Below are positions 1-7,595 of a stretch of DNA of 9,376 bases, in pieces. The notes under the pieces were generated by a model. That model saw nothing but the letters and a program-made list of their open reading frames with translations. It did no database searches and was not told where the DNA came from. The stretch comes from Chryseobacterium gleum (lineage in GTDB: Bacteria > Bacteroidota > Bacteroidia > Flavobacteriales_D > Sanyastnellaceae). Numbering within the stretch: position 1 is the stretch's first letter; each line of letters starts with the position of its first letter. The stretch covers positions 1 through 9,376 of the forward strand of contig CALQJP020000064.1 of NCBI GenBank assembly GCA_943330925.2, written 5' to 3'. The translations under genes were made by a program, and so were the position numbers.

Positions 1-213
1 AGCGGCACCATCAGCGGGCCTCATGAGGGTTCGTATGGAAGCATGCTCGAGATTGCTTGGAAAGGAACGAAGCCTGTTGCAATGAACGACGGCTCGCAGC
101 GCGCATTTATCCAAGATGGTGATGCTGTAATCATGCGCGGGTATGCAGAGCGCGACGGAGTGCGCATTGGCTTTGGCTCGTGCATGGCTCCCGTGCTTCC
201 TGCGTTGATGTAA
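1..213 (+). CDS. fahA: Fumarylacetoacetase, C-terminal fragment
   Basis: This is the 3' end of a gene that enters from the left edge: frame 1 is open from base 1 and stops at TAA (211-213), giving 70 residues. Fumarylacetoacetase hydrolyses fumarylacetoacetate to fumarate and acetoacetate, the last step of tyrosine/phenylalanine breakdown via homogentisate, in the cytoplasm. The fragment begins SGTISGP, continues GSMLEIAWKGTKP and ends with RIGFG and VLPAL. As I recall the family, these blocks match the C-terminal end of animal and bacterial fumarylacetoacetases in the same order, and the stop falls where the family ends. The N-terminal SH3-like domain and most of the metal-binding catalytic domain lie outside the window. 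No clear terminator follows the stop. Other FAH-fold hydrolases usually lack this C-terminal tail, so the specific assignment is strong. Confidence 0.94.
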   Translation, partial: SGTISGPHEGSYGSMLEIAWKGTKPVAMNDGSQRAFIQDGDAVIMRGYAERDGVRIGFGSCMAPVLPALM

Positions 214-291
214 TTGTGACTGGCTTGAATTGTTAAGGATTCGTCAAAGTTGAATGTTGGGGCGTCCTTAATCTGTTCCTTGCCGCTCCAA

Positions 292-630
292 ATGAAATTA
301 TCCCTCCGAATAATCAGCTTTACCATTGCCATGCTCATAGCAGGCAGGGAAGCATTGGCTTTCGGAAGTGCTTTATCGGCAACATTCGATTTGAGTTGGT
401 CTGAAGAGGGCAACCCAATGAACGATGCGTGGCTGCTGGAGTGCGAAGGTGCCGAAGAATGCGATGATCAGGAGGATGAGTTCAATGACGATTCTCCTTC
501 GCATTTGGAAAGTTGCAAACATGATTCACGTCACAGTGAATACTCCTGTTTGATTTCAGGCTCATCTAAATTTGACTACTTATTAAGGTCCTCGGAATTT
601 TACATCTATGTGCTGAATCTAAGGTTGTGA
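292..630 (+). CDS. Small acidic, cysteine-containing putative secreted protein (hypothetical)
   Basis: I do not recognise a family. From ATG 292 the frame encodes 112 residues. The first 23 look like a signal peptide: MKLSLR, a hydrophobic stretch (IISFTIAMLIAG), then an ALA site before FGS. The remaining ~89 residues are strongly acidic (about 20 Asp/Glu), with four cysteines at about 51, 57, 75 and 86, and an aromatic/hydrophobic tail rich in Tyr, Phe and Leu. The frame is open from an upstream ATG at 250, but that start would bury the signal peptide, so 292 is preferred. No Shine-Dalgarno is visible, which is common in Bacteroidota. It lies 49 bases upstream of dabA on the same strand, with no terminator seen between, so co-transcription is possible. 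It could be a lineage-specific periplasmic or exported protein, or a spurious ORF. Confidence 0.45.
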   Translation: MKLSLRIISFTIAMLIAGREALAFGSALSATFDLSWSEEGNPMNDAWLLECEGAEECDDQEDEFNDDSPSHLESCKHDSRHSEYSCLISGSSKFDYLLRSSEFYIYVLNLRL

Positions 631-679
631 AATTCAAAAGTTACTGCGTGACGTCGAGTAATTTTTTGAACAACACATT

Positions 680-3178
680 ATGCTTTATACCAAAGAATCA
701 ATCAATTCTTTTGATTTGGGAAAAGCAATTGATGCCTTAATGCATCAGCTGCCTGCACAAGCCCCGCTCAAAGACTTCATACATCATAATACGCTACATG
801 CGTTTCAGGATTTGCCTTTCCAGGATGGCATCCGTGCTGCATCCAGAAGGTTCGGATATCGCGTGCTATTGCCCTTGAAGGAGTATAGGTTGGCCTATCA
901 ATCTGGTCGTATTCATCAAGATATTTTAAGTCGTGTTGTGCATGAAAAAAAGGGGAAGGACCGAAAGGATTTCTGGTTGGATCAAATGGTTAACCGTGTT
1001 TTCGATGTTCCCGAACCACCGCGTATCGGACTATTGAGAGGCCTTTGGAAGCGCAATCATAAAATTGATCTCGACTCATTGGTTCATCCCATTTTATTTC
1101 GCCTGTTGTGCAATTTCATGGATCAGGGTATTTCCATCTGGAGCTTTCCTGGTGCCGATATGCCGTTTCTCGATGCCTTGCGAAAGCTAGAGTCTGACTC
1201 CGCAGTAAGCTTGTTTAGAACCAAGCGTGGGCGAGATATTTTTATGAATCGCGATGCCGGCATTCGTGAGCTGCTCGATCAGTTGTTGGGTAACGAGGAT
1301 AAGTATGCGCAATATCTGTTCGATCAGCAATTCGCCCATCAGGGTTGGTCGGGCATGGTGGCTACTGTTCAACACCAACCGAACACATTACTCGATAGCA
1401 GACAAATTACTCTTGAGGATGTCATATTCCTGGAGCTTGCATTGGAAATAGATGCGTTAGAATATGCGCTGGGCCATGAGTGGAAACAGCTTAGTAATGA
1501 TGCGCTCATGAGCGTTCCTGATTTATTTGAAGAGGTACCTGTTTCAGAGTTGGAGGAGGTTTTGTTTCTCTGGCATCTCGCCTACGAATGGAGTTATTAC
1601 GATACTGTGCTAGGCGGCATTCATACACCGAATACGGAATTGAGAGGCCGTCGCAACCATTCATTCCAAGCGATTTTCTGTATTGATGATCGCGAATGCT
1701 CGTTGCGCCGTTACCTCGAAAATGAAGACCCTAATTGCTACACCTATGGAACGCCGGGGTTTTTCGGGGTGGAGTTTTACTATCAACCAATTGAGGGTAA
1801 ATTCAAAACGAAACTCTGCCCGGCTCCGGTAAATCCTAAGTACTTAATAAGAGAGGTATCAACCGACACTATACGCAAACGCGATTTTCACCTGGGCAAA
1901 GAGGCGCATTCGTTTTTGGGCGGCTGGCTTGTAAGTCAAACCCTGGGCTTCTGGTCTGCGCTTAAACTTGCCATCAATGTCTTTAATCCGAGGTTTCAAC
2001 CGGGCGCTGCTTCTTCTTTCCAACACATGAGTAAACAGTCTGCGTTGCAGATAGAAAGGGTTAGCGATGAAAGGGAGAGCGATTTGCTGGTTGGATTTTC
2101 TTGCGAAGAGATGGCCAATCGGGTTGAGTCTACACTTCGAAGTATAGGCCTTGTCGACGATTTTGCTCCTATCGTTTATATCTTAGGTCATGGAGCGAGC
2201 AGCACCAATAATCCTCACTACGCTGCATATGATTGCGGCGCTTGCTCAGGCAGGGCTGGCTCGGTGAACGCACGTGTTTTTTGCGAGATGGCCAATAAAC
2301 AGGAAGTGCGTGGGCTCTTGTTTGAAAGAGGTATTCGCATCCCTGAATCGACACAGTTTGTGGGTGCTTTACACGACACAACCCGCGATGAAATCGAGTT
2401 TTTTGATGAGGCAGCGCTATCTCAACAAAACGCACAAACGTACAAGGAGCATGTTCTTTTGTTTCAGAATGCGCTTGCCAAAAATGCACGAGAGCGATCA
2501 AGAAGGTTTATTAATGTCGATTCAAGTTTGAATGTGCATGAACTGCACAAGCAAATTAAAATGCGCTCTATTACCTTGTTCGAGCCGCGCCCCGAACTTA
2601 ATCACGCTACCAATGCAGCCTGTGTGGTTGGCCGACGTGATTTGACCTCTCATCTTTTTTTGGATAGACGGGCTTTTATGAATTCATTCGACTATCGTGT
2701 CGATCCCAAGGGTGATTACCTTTTTCCTATCCTGCGGGCCGTTGCTCCGGTATGCGGTGGAATTAATCTTGAGTATTTCTTTTCGCGCGTCGACAATCAA
2801 AAACTGGGTGCCGGTTCAAAGTTGCCGCACAACGTAATGGGGTTGTTTGCTGTTGCAAATGGTATCGATGGTGATTTGCGCCCGGGTTTACCAAGTCAAA
2901 TGATTGAAGTGCATGAGCCCGTGCGTTTGCTCGTGGTGGTCGAACATGTGGAGGATGTTATTCTTGAAGTTATTCAGCGAGATGCGGCAACCTACGAATG
3001 GTTCAAAAATGAATGGGTAATACTAGCCGCGGCGCATCCCGAAACTCGGGCTATTTCCATTTTTCAGAACGGACGTTTCAACGCCTATTCACCCGCCTAC
3101 TCACCCCCCGAGGTAAAGGATATTGATGCATACATCCTGCGGCACACCGATACTATTCCAGTTCTCAAAATTGCTTGA
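680..3178 (+). CDS. dabA: DabA, inorganic-carbon transport subunit (DUF2309/UPF0753)
   Basis: This 832-residue protein is the cytoplasmic, membrane-associated, beta-carbonic-anhydrase-like subunit of the DAB complex. In studied homologues, DabA with DabB drives energy-coupled, effectively one-way hydration of CO2 to bicarbonate. The N-terminal region carries the family block with IHHNTLHAFQ (about residues 34-43). The zinc site is visible: FCIDDREC gives Cys334 and Asp336, and GHGASS with CGAC gives His504 and Cys519. From memory, the four ligands in Halothiobacillus DabA are C351, D353, H524 and C539; the spacings of 2 and 15 residues are identical here, so the site appears intact. The C-terminal block with VEHVEDVI and EWFKNEWV is also typical. 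ATG 680 puts the conserved N-terminal block at its normal position. The next gene, dabB, starts 2 bases after the stop. No internal stop or frameshift is seen. Confidence 0.95.
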   Translation: MLYTKESINSFDLGKAIDALMHQLPAQAPLKDFIHHNTLHAFQDLPFQDGIRAASRRFGYRVLLPLKEYRLAYQSGRIHQDILSRVVHEKKGKDRKDFWLDQMVNRVFDVPEPPRIGLLRGLWKRNHKIDLDSLVHPILFRLLCNFMDQGISIWSFPGADMPFLDALRKLESDSAVSLFRTKRGRDIFMNRDAGIRELLDQLLGNEDKYAQYLFDQQFAHQGWSGMVATVQHQPNTLLDSRQITLEDVIFLELALEIDALEYALGHEWKQLSNDALMSVPDLFEEVPVSELEEVLFLWHLAYEWSYYDTVLGGIHTPNTELRGRRNHSFQAIFCIDDRECSLRRYLENEDPNCYTYGTPGFFGVEFYYQPIEGKFKTKLCPAPVNPKYLIREVSTDTIRKRDFHLGKEAHSFLGGWLVSQTLGFWSALKLAINVFNPRFQPGAASSFQHMSKQSALQIERVSDERESDLLVGFSCEEMANRVESTLRSIGLVDDFAPIVYILGHGASSTNNPHYAAYDCGACSGRAGSVNARVFCEMANKQEVRGLLFERGIRIPESTQFVGALHDTTRDEIEFFDEAALSQQNAQTYKEHVLLFQNALAKNARERSRRFINVDSSLNVHELHKQIKMRSITLFEPRPELNHATNAACVVGRRDLTSHLFLDRRAFMNSFDYRVDPKGDYLFPILRAVAPVCGGINLEYFFSRVDNQKLGAGSKLPHNVMGLFAVANGIDGDLRPGLPSQMIEVHEPVRLLVVVEHVEDVILEVIQRDAATYEWFKNEWVILAAAHPETRAISIFQNGRFNAYSPAYSPPEVKDIDAYILRHTDTIPVLKIA

Positions 3179-3180
3179 TT

Positions 3181-5052
3181 ATGCCCAATCACTTCCTATC
3201 AGCCTTCATACTTATTCCGGCCATTGGGTTTTTGCTCTCGCTTGTTATCCCTAAGAAGAATGAGAACGCAATAGCATGGACTGTTTTCGCTGCGGTGTTA
3301 GTCAATTTTGTAATTGCAGTTTGCTACGATGTGCTTTGGATTTATCAGGGAGGTAATGTTATTGACGAGCGTGATCTGTTGCTCTATCATTCGGAACATT
3401 ATGAGTTCTTTATAGACTTTTATTGGGATAAGATTTCGCTTGTCTTTTTTACCGTAGGAACTTTTTTGGTTCTACTCGTTGCTCGTTACAGTCAATATTA
3501 CATGCACCGAGAACCGGGATACAAGCGCTTTTTCAATACGCTGCTCTTTTTCTATTTGGGTTATTCGGTGGCAGTGCTCTCAGGAAATATTGAAACACTT
3601 TTTGTCGGTTGGGAATTTCTTGGGGTGAGCTCTTTCTTGCTCATAGCTTTCTATAGAGATCGCTATCTGCCCATCAAGAATGCTGTTAAAGTGTTTTCCA
3701 TTTATCGCGTTGGAGATATCGGAATTATCCTGGCCATGTGGTTGAGCCATCATTTGTGGAATCAAAATGTAACGTTTGCTCAACTTTCCGATGTGACGGG
3801 AGTGAACAGTGTGCTTTCTGAACATTCTCTAATAGGCGCATTCATCGCAATCGCTGTGCTAGTAACAGCTGCTGCAAAGTCTGCGCAGTTGCCTTTTACA
3901 TCGTGGTTGCCCCGAGCTATGGAAGGGCCCACTCCTTCAAGTGCGATTTTTTACGGGTCACTTTCCGTGCATTTGGGTGTATTTCTCCTACTCCGAACAT
4001 TTCCAATCTGGCAGTCTCAGTTCAGTGCCCGAATCTTAATTGGAACTGTCGGATTCGCTACAGCAATTGTTGCAAGCGGTATTGCTAGGGTACAGTCTTC
4101 CATCAAGGCGCAAATTGCATATGGAAGCGCTTCTCAGATAGGGCTCATGTTTATTGAAATAGCAATGGGTTGGACAGACCTGGCGCTTTTTCACTTCGCG
4201 GGAAATGCATTCTTGCGCACCTATCAATTGCTAGTGTCTCCCTCTTCTGTGAGCTATTTGATTCGCGAGCAGTTCTTTAATTTTCACCCTTCCGCTAAAT
4301 CGATAGAGAGTTATTTGCCGAAGCGCTTGGCTGCAACATTTTACATTCTTGGCATGAAGGAGTTCTTTCTGGATGGAATGCTCTATCGCTTTTTTTGGCA
4401 CCCATTCAAATTCGTAGGACGCAAATTGAATTTCCTCCACGGCTGGAAATTGGCGGTCCTACTCTTTGGCATGCTTTCGCTGCCGTTATTACATTATTCA
4501 TCTGCAATCAACCTATCGCATGGTATAATGCATACACTCAGTTTCATGTTTGCATTGTTGGGTGTGGTTATGGTGTTGAAGTCATTTACCGAGCGTGAAA
4601 AGGTATTTGAAGCTTGGTGGCTGGTAATGGCAAACCATGTTGCTGTCGCTATTGCCATTTCGCTGAATGAGAACTACAGCATGAGTCACAATCTGATTTA
4701 TCTCAGTGGCATTGCCATTGGCGGCTTGAGTGGCTATGCTCTTCTCTCTGTTCTCAAGTCACGCGAGGGCAACATCAACCTCGACCGCTTTCACGGATTT
4801 GTCAAGTATTACCCCAAATTGTCGATGGCCTTTTTCTTCTGCTGTCTCGCGCTTTCCGGCTTTCCGATTACACCAACGTTTATCGGTGAGGATCTGATTT
4901 TCGGGCACATTCACGAAGATCAAATTGGCTTGGCTGTATTGGTTTCGTTGAGCTTTATTCTCGACGGTCTTTCCCTTATTCGAATTTTTGCACGGGTCTT
5001 TTTAGGGCCTTCGGTGCGCTCTGTTTACGAATCATCTTATCGATCATCTTAA
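3181..5052 (+). CDS. dabB: DabB, NuoL/MrpA-like proton-conducting membrane subunit
   Basis: This 623-residue polytopic inner-membrane protein belongs to the proton-antiporter family (Proton_antipo_M; complex I NuoL, MrpA). As DabB it would couple cation flow to DabA-catalysed CO2 hydration. Visible motifs are GWEFLG with Glu145, equivalent to the channel glutamate of NuoL; TAAAKSAQLPF with Lys233, equivalent to the channel lysine; WLPRAMEGPTPSSA; YGSASQIGLMF; AFLRTYQLL near 343-351; and LSGFPITPTFIGEDLIF near 558-574. No other complex I or Mrp subunit lies nearby, and dabA is immediately upstream, so DabB is far more likely than a NuoL. A TTG at 3175 would overlap the dabA stop by four bases; ATG 3181 is preferred because it gives a normal start and the expected hydrophobic N-terminus. 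About 215 residues separate the AFLR and GFPITP motifs, much more than in NuoL (see findings). Confidence 0.92.
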   Translation: MPNHFLSAFILIPAIGFLLSLVIPKKNENAIAWTVFAAVLVNFVIAVCYDVLWIYQGGNVIDERDLLLYHSEHYEFFIDFYWDKISLVFFTVGTFLVLLVARYSQYYMHREPGYKRFFNTLLFFYLGYSVAVLSGNIETLFVGWEFLGVSSFLLIAFYRDRYLPIKNAVKVFSIYRVGDIGIILAMWLSHHLWNQNVTFAQLSDVTGVNSVLSEHSLIGAFIAIAVLVTAAAKSAQLPFTSWLPRAMEGPTPSSAIFYGSLSVHLGVFLLLRTFPIWQSQFSARILIGTVGFATAIVASGIARVQSSIKAQIAYGSASQIGLMFIEIAMGWTDLALFHFAGNAFLRTYQLLVSPSSVSYLIREQFFNFHPSAKSIESYLPKRLAATFYILGMKEFFLDGMLYRFFWHPFKFVGRKLNFLHGWKLAVLLFGMLSLPLLHYSSAINLSHGIMHTLSFMFALLGVVMVLKSFTEREKVFEAWWLVMANHVAVAIAISLNENYSMSHNLIYLSGIAIGGLSGYALLSVLKSREGNINLDRFHGFVKYYPKLSMAFFFCCLALSGFPITPTFIGEDLIFGHIHEDQIGLAVLVSLSFILDGLSLIRIFARVFLGPSVRSVYESSYRSS

Positions 5053-5061
5053 CTCCAAACT

Positions 5062-6696
5062 ATGAAAAAGAAAATAGTACCATCGGATGGCTTGAATGGA
5101 TTGCGTCAAAACTATAAGTCAGACATGCTTTCCGGTTTTTTGGTTTTCTTAATTGCGCTTCCTTTGAGTTTAGGCATTGCGGCTGCATCCGATTTTCCAC
5201 CGCTCTATGGACTTATAACAGCGATGATTGGTGGACTCGTGGTGAGTTTTTTCGCCGGCTCTCATCTTACTATAAAGGGTCCGGCCGCTGGTCTTATTGT
5301 AATTGTTGCAGGTGCTGTGGCTGAATTTGGAAATGGCAACAACGAGTTGGGATGGAAACTTACTCTCGGTGCAATCGTTGTTGCTGGGGCATTGCAAATC
5401 ATTTTCGGTTTGCTCAAATTCGGTTCGTTCAGTGATTTCTTTCCCATTTCGGCAGTGCATGGCATGCTCGCAGCAATTGGAATTATTATCATCAGCAAAC
5501 AGGCGCACGTGCTTGTGGGTATGAACCCGCTAACCCAAGAGGGTCGGCCAATGGTCGAACCGCTGGAGTTACTGCTGGAACTTAAAAATACCATCGCGAA
5601 TATCACGGCGCATGTCGATGTGCTGATTGTGGGTGGTGCCAGTTTGTTCATTGTTTTCGCATGGCCCATGATGCCTTGGAAGTCGCTGAGAAAAATCCCC
5701 GCGGCGTTGGTTGTGCTACTGGTCGCTATTCCGCTCGCTAAATTGCTCGGCCTCCATAACACCGCCGATGTGCACGACGCTATGGGAGCCGTTGTTCAAA
5801 AGGGGTATTCACCTATGCTCAAGTTCGATCATAATTTGTTCGAACTCCTCGGCGTGCAAGTTGATTTTGGGGGGCTTCACTTGCCTGCATTATTCATTAA
5901 GTACGTTGTCATGTTTGCACTCGTTGGCTCCATCGAAGCACTTCTAACCGTAAAGGCTATCGATGTACAAGATCCTTACAAGCGAAGATCCAACCCAGAT
6001 AAGGACCTCGTTGCTGTGGGTATCGGCAATATGATAACGGGAGTGTTGGGTGGACTGCCCATGATAAGTGAGGTGGCTCGCTCTTCGGCCAATGTTTCCA
6101 ATGGCGCTCAAACGCGTTGGGCAAATTTCTTTCACGGATTGTTCATTTTCATGTTCCTCAGCTTCGAAGTTTCGTTTGATGATTTGATTCCAAAGTCGGC
6201 TTTGGCTGCGATGCTCATCGGTGTCGGTTGGAAATTAGCTCACCCTCGCGAGTTTGGACACATGGCTAGAATTGGGAAAGATCAAATTGTGATTTTTGTA
6301 ACAACCATCGTAGTAACGCTTGCAACAGATTTGTTACTCGGAATTGCGGCAGGAATTGTCCTCAAGTTTATCATGCACATGGCGCGCGGCGTGTCGTTCA
6401 GTGTTCTGTTCAAACCCAAAATGAGTGTAGCCGATGCGACAATACGAATTGAAGAGGCTGCGGTGTTCAGTAACTTTATTCCAATTAAGAAAAAGCTGAT
6501 TTCCTGCGATATGACTTCGCGTGTTACAATCGACTTTCAGAAATGTAATTTTATCGATCATTCAGTAATCGAAATTCTGCATCATATAAAAGATGATTTC
6601 AAAGAGGCCGGTGGTGAGCTGATCATTTTGGGTATCGATGAGCTGAAGCCAGTCGGAAACAGCAAGCATCCGCTGGCAGCGCAACGAAGAAAGTAA
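5062..6696 (+). CDS. SulP-family inorganic anion permease with STAS domain, probable bicarbonate importer
   Basis: This 544-residue inner-membrane transporter is of the SulP/SLC26 family. Residues ~20-440 are mostly hydrophobic segments. They include the N-terminal signature (LIALPLSLGIAAASDFPP, then the GLITAMIGG region), the TM3 motif KGPAAG at 72-77, and the TM10-region motif SEVARSSANVSNGAQTR at 336-352. The C-terminus (~454-544) is a STAS domain: VTIDFQKCNFIDHSV at 488-502 is its core strand and loop, with Asp499-His500-Ser501 in the place of the DSSG of classical STAS proteins. SulP members carry sulfate, bicarbonate and other anions, and sequence alone does not settle which. The 9-base gap after dabB and the BicA precedent (a SulP bicarbonate/sodium symporter) favour bicarbonate. 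It starts at ATG 5062 with the basic MKKK start. It is 4 bases ahead of the DUF2490 gene and presumably in the same transcript. Confidence 0.9.
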   Translation: MKKKIVPSDGLNGLRQNYKSDMLSGFLVFLIALPLSLGIAAASDFPPLYGLITAMIGGLVVSFFAGSHLTIKGPAAGLIVIVAGAVAEFGNGNNELGWKLTLGAIVVAGALQIIFGLLKFGSFSDFFPISAVHGMLAAIGIIIISKQAHVLVGMNPLTQEGRPMVEPLELLLELKNTIANITAHVDVLIVGGASLFIVFAWPMMPWKSLRKIPAALVVLLVAIPLAKLLGLHNTADVHDAMGAVVQKGYSPMLKFDHNLFELLGVQVDFGGLHLPALFIKYVVMFALVGSIEALLTVKAIDVQDPYKRRSNPDKDLVAVGIGNMITGVLGGLPMISEVARSSANVSNGAQTRWANFFHGLFIFMFLSFEVSFDDLIPKSALAAMLIGVGWKLAHPREFGHMARIGKDQIVIFVTTIVVTLATDLLLGIAAGIVLKFIMHMARGVSFSVLFKPKMSVADATIRIEEAAVFSNFIPIKKKLISCDMTSRVTIDFQKCNFIDHSVIEILHHIKDDFKEAGGELIILGIDELKPVGNSKHPLAAQRRK

Positions 6697-6700
6697 CCTT

Positions 6701-7462
6701 ATGAAATGGACGTTTTATTTTTTCTTTTGTGCTGTGTTGCTTTCTCTGAATGCATCAGCACAAAAGGATATTTCCGACCAGCAACACGCATGGCTCATGT
6801 ATTTCGGCAATCACCGCATTTCAGATCGTTGGGGATTGCATACCGAATACCAGTGGCGACGTGCCGACGGGTTTGAGCATTGGCAGCAGTCGCTGTTGCG
6901 ATTGGGGGTTGATTATTACGCCAAAAATGGTGTCCAATACACTGCCGGTTATGGATGGATTCGTTCGTTTCGTTATGGCGATCAGCCCATTGCTCACAGT
7001 AATAATGAACAGCGAATCTGGCAGCAGATCATCACAAAATCGAAGGTTGGTCGGGTCGATATACAGAACCGTTATCGCTTGGAGCAGCGTTTCATCGAGA
7101 ATTGGGTGAAAGACGCCGAGGGAGTATACACACAGGATGGGTTCTATTTTCGGCAACGTGTGCGCTATCGTCTTTTGCTGACGGTTCCTTTGTCCAGAAA
7201 AGAAATGGCAGATAACACGTTGTTCTTTGCCGCATACGATGAACCTTTTCTGGGATTTGGAAGAGGGATCGCTAAAAACGTTTTGGATCAAAATCGACTC
7301 TACGCTGCGCTTGGCTGGCGTTTCAACGCGGCATGCAATATTCAACTGGGATACCTCAATCAGTACATCGTAAAGAAAGATGGTATTCAGGCCGAGCGCA
7401 ATCATACTCTGCAGGCGGCGCTGACGTACAATATTGATTTCCGAAAAAAGGAAGACGAATGA
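6701..7462 (+). CDS. DUF2490 protein, predicted outer-membrane beta-barrel
   Basis: This protein has 253 residues. The start MKWTFYFFFCAVLLSL followed by NASAQ is a signal peptide with likely cleavage at ASA|Q, leaving about 232 residues for export. The mature part opens with QQHAWLMYFGNHRISDRW and then shows alternating polar/aromatic strands (HTEYQWRR, YTAGYGWIRS, IQNRYRLEQRF, FFAAYDEPF, QLGYLNQY), the pattern of amphipathic strands in a transmembrane beta-barrel. This order and the WxxY/RxRLEQR type motifs fit DUF2490, a family of unknown function that is frequent in Bacteroidota. It begins 4 bases after the SulP stop and ends just before a strong hairpin, so it is the last gene of the dab operon. 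Its role is unknown; an outer-membrane pore or assembly factor serving the carbon-uptake genes is a guess from position only. A long antisense frame here (6821-7519) is not supported. Confidence 0.85.
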   Translation: MKWTFYFFFCAVLLSLNASAQKDISDQQHAWLMYFGNHRISDRWGLHTEYQWRRADGFEHWQQSLLRLGVDYYAKNGVQYTAGYGWIRSFRYGDQPIAHSNNEQRIWQQIITKSKVGRVDIQNRYRLEQRFIENWVKDAEGVYTQDGFYFRQRVRYRLLLTVPLSRKEMADNTLFFAAYDEPFLGFGRGIAKNVLDQNRLYAALGWRFNAACNIQLGYLNQYIVKKDGIQAERNHTLQAALTYNIDFRKKEDE

Positions 7463-7463
7463 A

Positions 7464-7498
7464 AAAAGAAAGAGACGGTTTTTCCGTCTCTTTCTTTT
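7464..7498. terminator. Perfect 15-bp hairpin, probable bidirectional terminator
   Basis: Bases 7464-7478 (AAAAGAAAGAGACGG) are perfectly complementary to 7484-7498, with a TTTTT loop at 7479-7483. It starts 2 bases after the DUF2490 stop. The lower stem is A/T-rich, so each strand reads a T-rich run at the stem's 3' side: TTTCTTTT on the plus strand, and TTTCTTTTTT on the minus strand including flanking bases. It sits between convergent units (the dab operon from the left, tmRNA/tRNA-Val from the right), which is where a shared terminator is expected. Confidence 0.88.
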
Positions 7499-7509
7499 GA
7501 AGACAATTG

Positions 7510-7587
7510 TGGTGGGCAATACTGGGCTCGAACCAGTGACCCCTACCTTGTCGAGGTAGTGCTCTGAACCAACTGAGCTAATTGCCC
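7510..7587 (-). tRNA. tRNA-Val (anticodon GAC), CCA encoded
   Basis: On the minus strand the acceptor GGGCAAT (from 7587) pairs perfectly with ATTGCCC (7520-7514), followed by discriminator A (7513) and an encoded CCA (7512-7510). The D-arm is GCTC-AGTTGGTTCA-GAGC. The anticodon stem CTACC/GGTAG encloses the seven-base loop TCGACAA, placing GAC at positions 34-36 (valine, GUC/GUU codons). The variable region is GGGTC, and the T-arm is ACTGG-TTCGAGC-CCAGT. It has 75 bases before CCA, and all helices are intact. The oddity is C at position 33, where a U is nearly universal. It lies 31 bases downstream of ssrA on the same strand, leaving little room for a promoter of its own. Confidence 0.95.
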
Positions 7588-7595
7588 TAAAATAA

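Noticed and set aside
21..413. Minus-strand open frame (130 codons) at the left edge
   Set aside because: It is antisense to the fumarylacetoacetase end and to the start of the small secreted protein, with no recognisable domain.
659..668. TAATTTTTTG upstream of dabA as a -7 promoter element
   Set aside because: The spacing does not fit TAnnTTTG exactly, no TTG lies at a suitable distance upstream, and it is only 12 bases from the ATG; too weak to list as a feature.
3175..3180. TTG start for dabB overlapping the dabA stop (translational coupling)
   Set aside because: ATG 3181 lies two codons downstream and gives an ordinary start; only two residues differ, so the overlap is not needed. Coupled translation remains possible because of the 2-base gap.
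3181..5052. NuoL subunit of respiratory complex I
   Set aside because: No other nuo genes are adjacent, and dabA is directly upstream; the AFLRTYQLL block and enlarged C-terminal half are unlike NuoL.
5262..5762. Minus-strand open frame (166 codons) inside the SulP gene
   Set aside because: It mirrors a well-supported SulP permease; its product is low-complexity, Ser/Thr/Ala/Pro-rich and typical of an antisense shadow.
6821..7519. Long minus-strand open frame (232 codons) antisense to the DUF2490 gene
   Set aside because: The plus strand has a signal peptide, family-like motifs and operon spacing; the minus-strand product is a basic, unrecognisable sequence that runs through the terminator hairpin.
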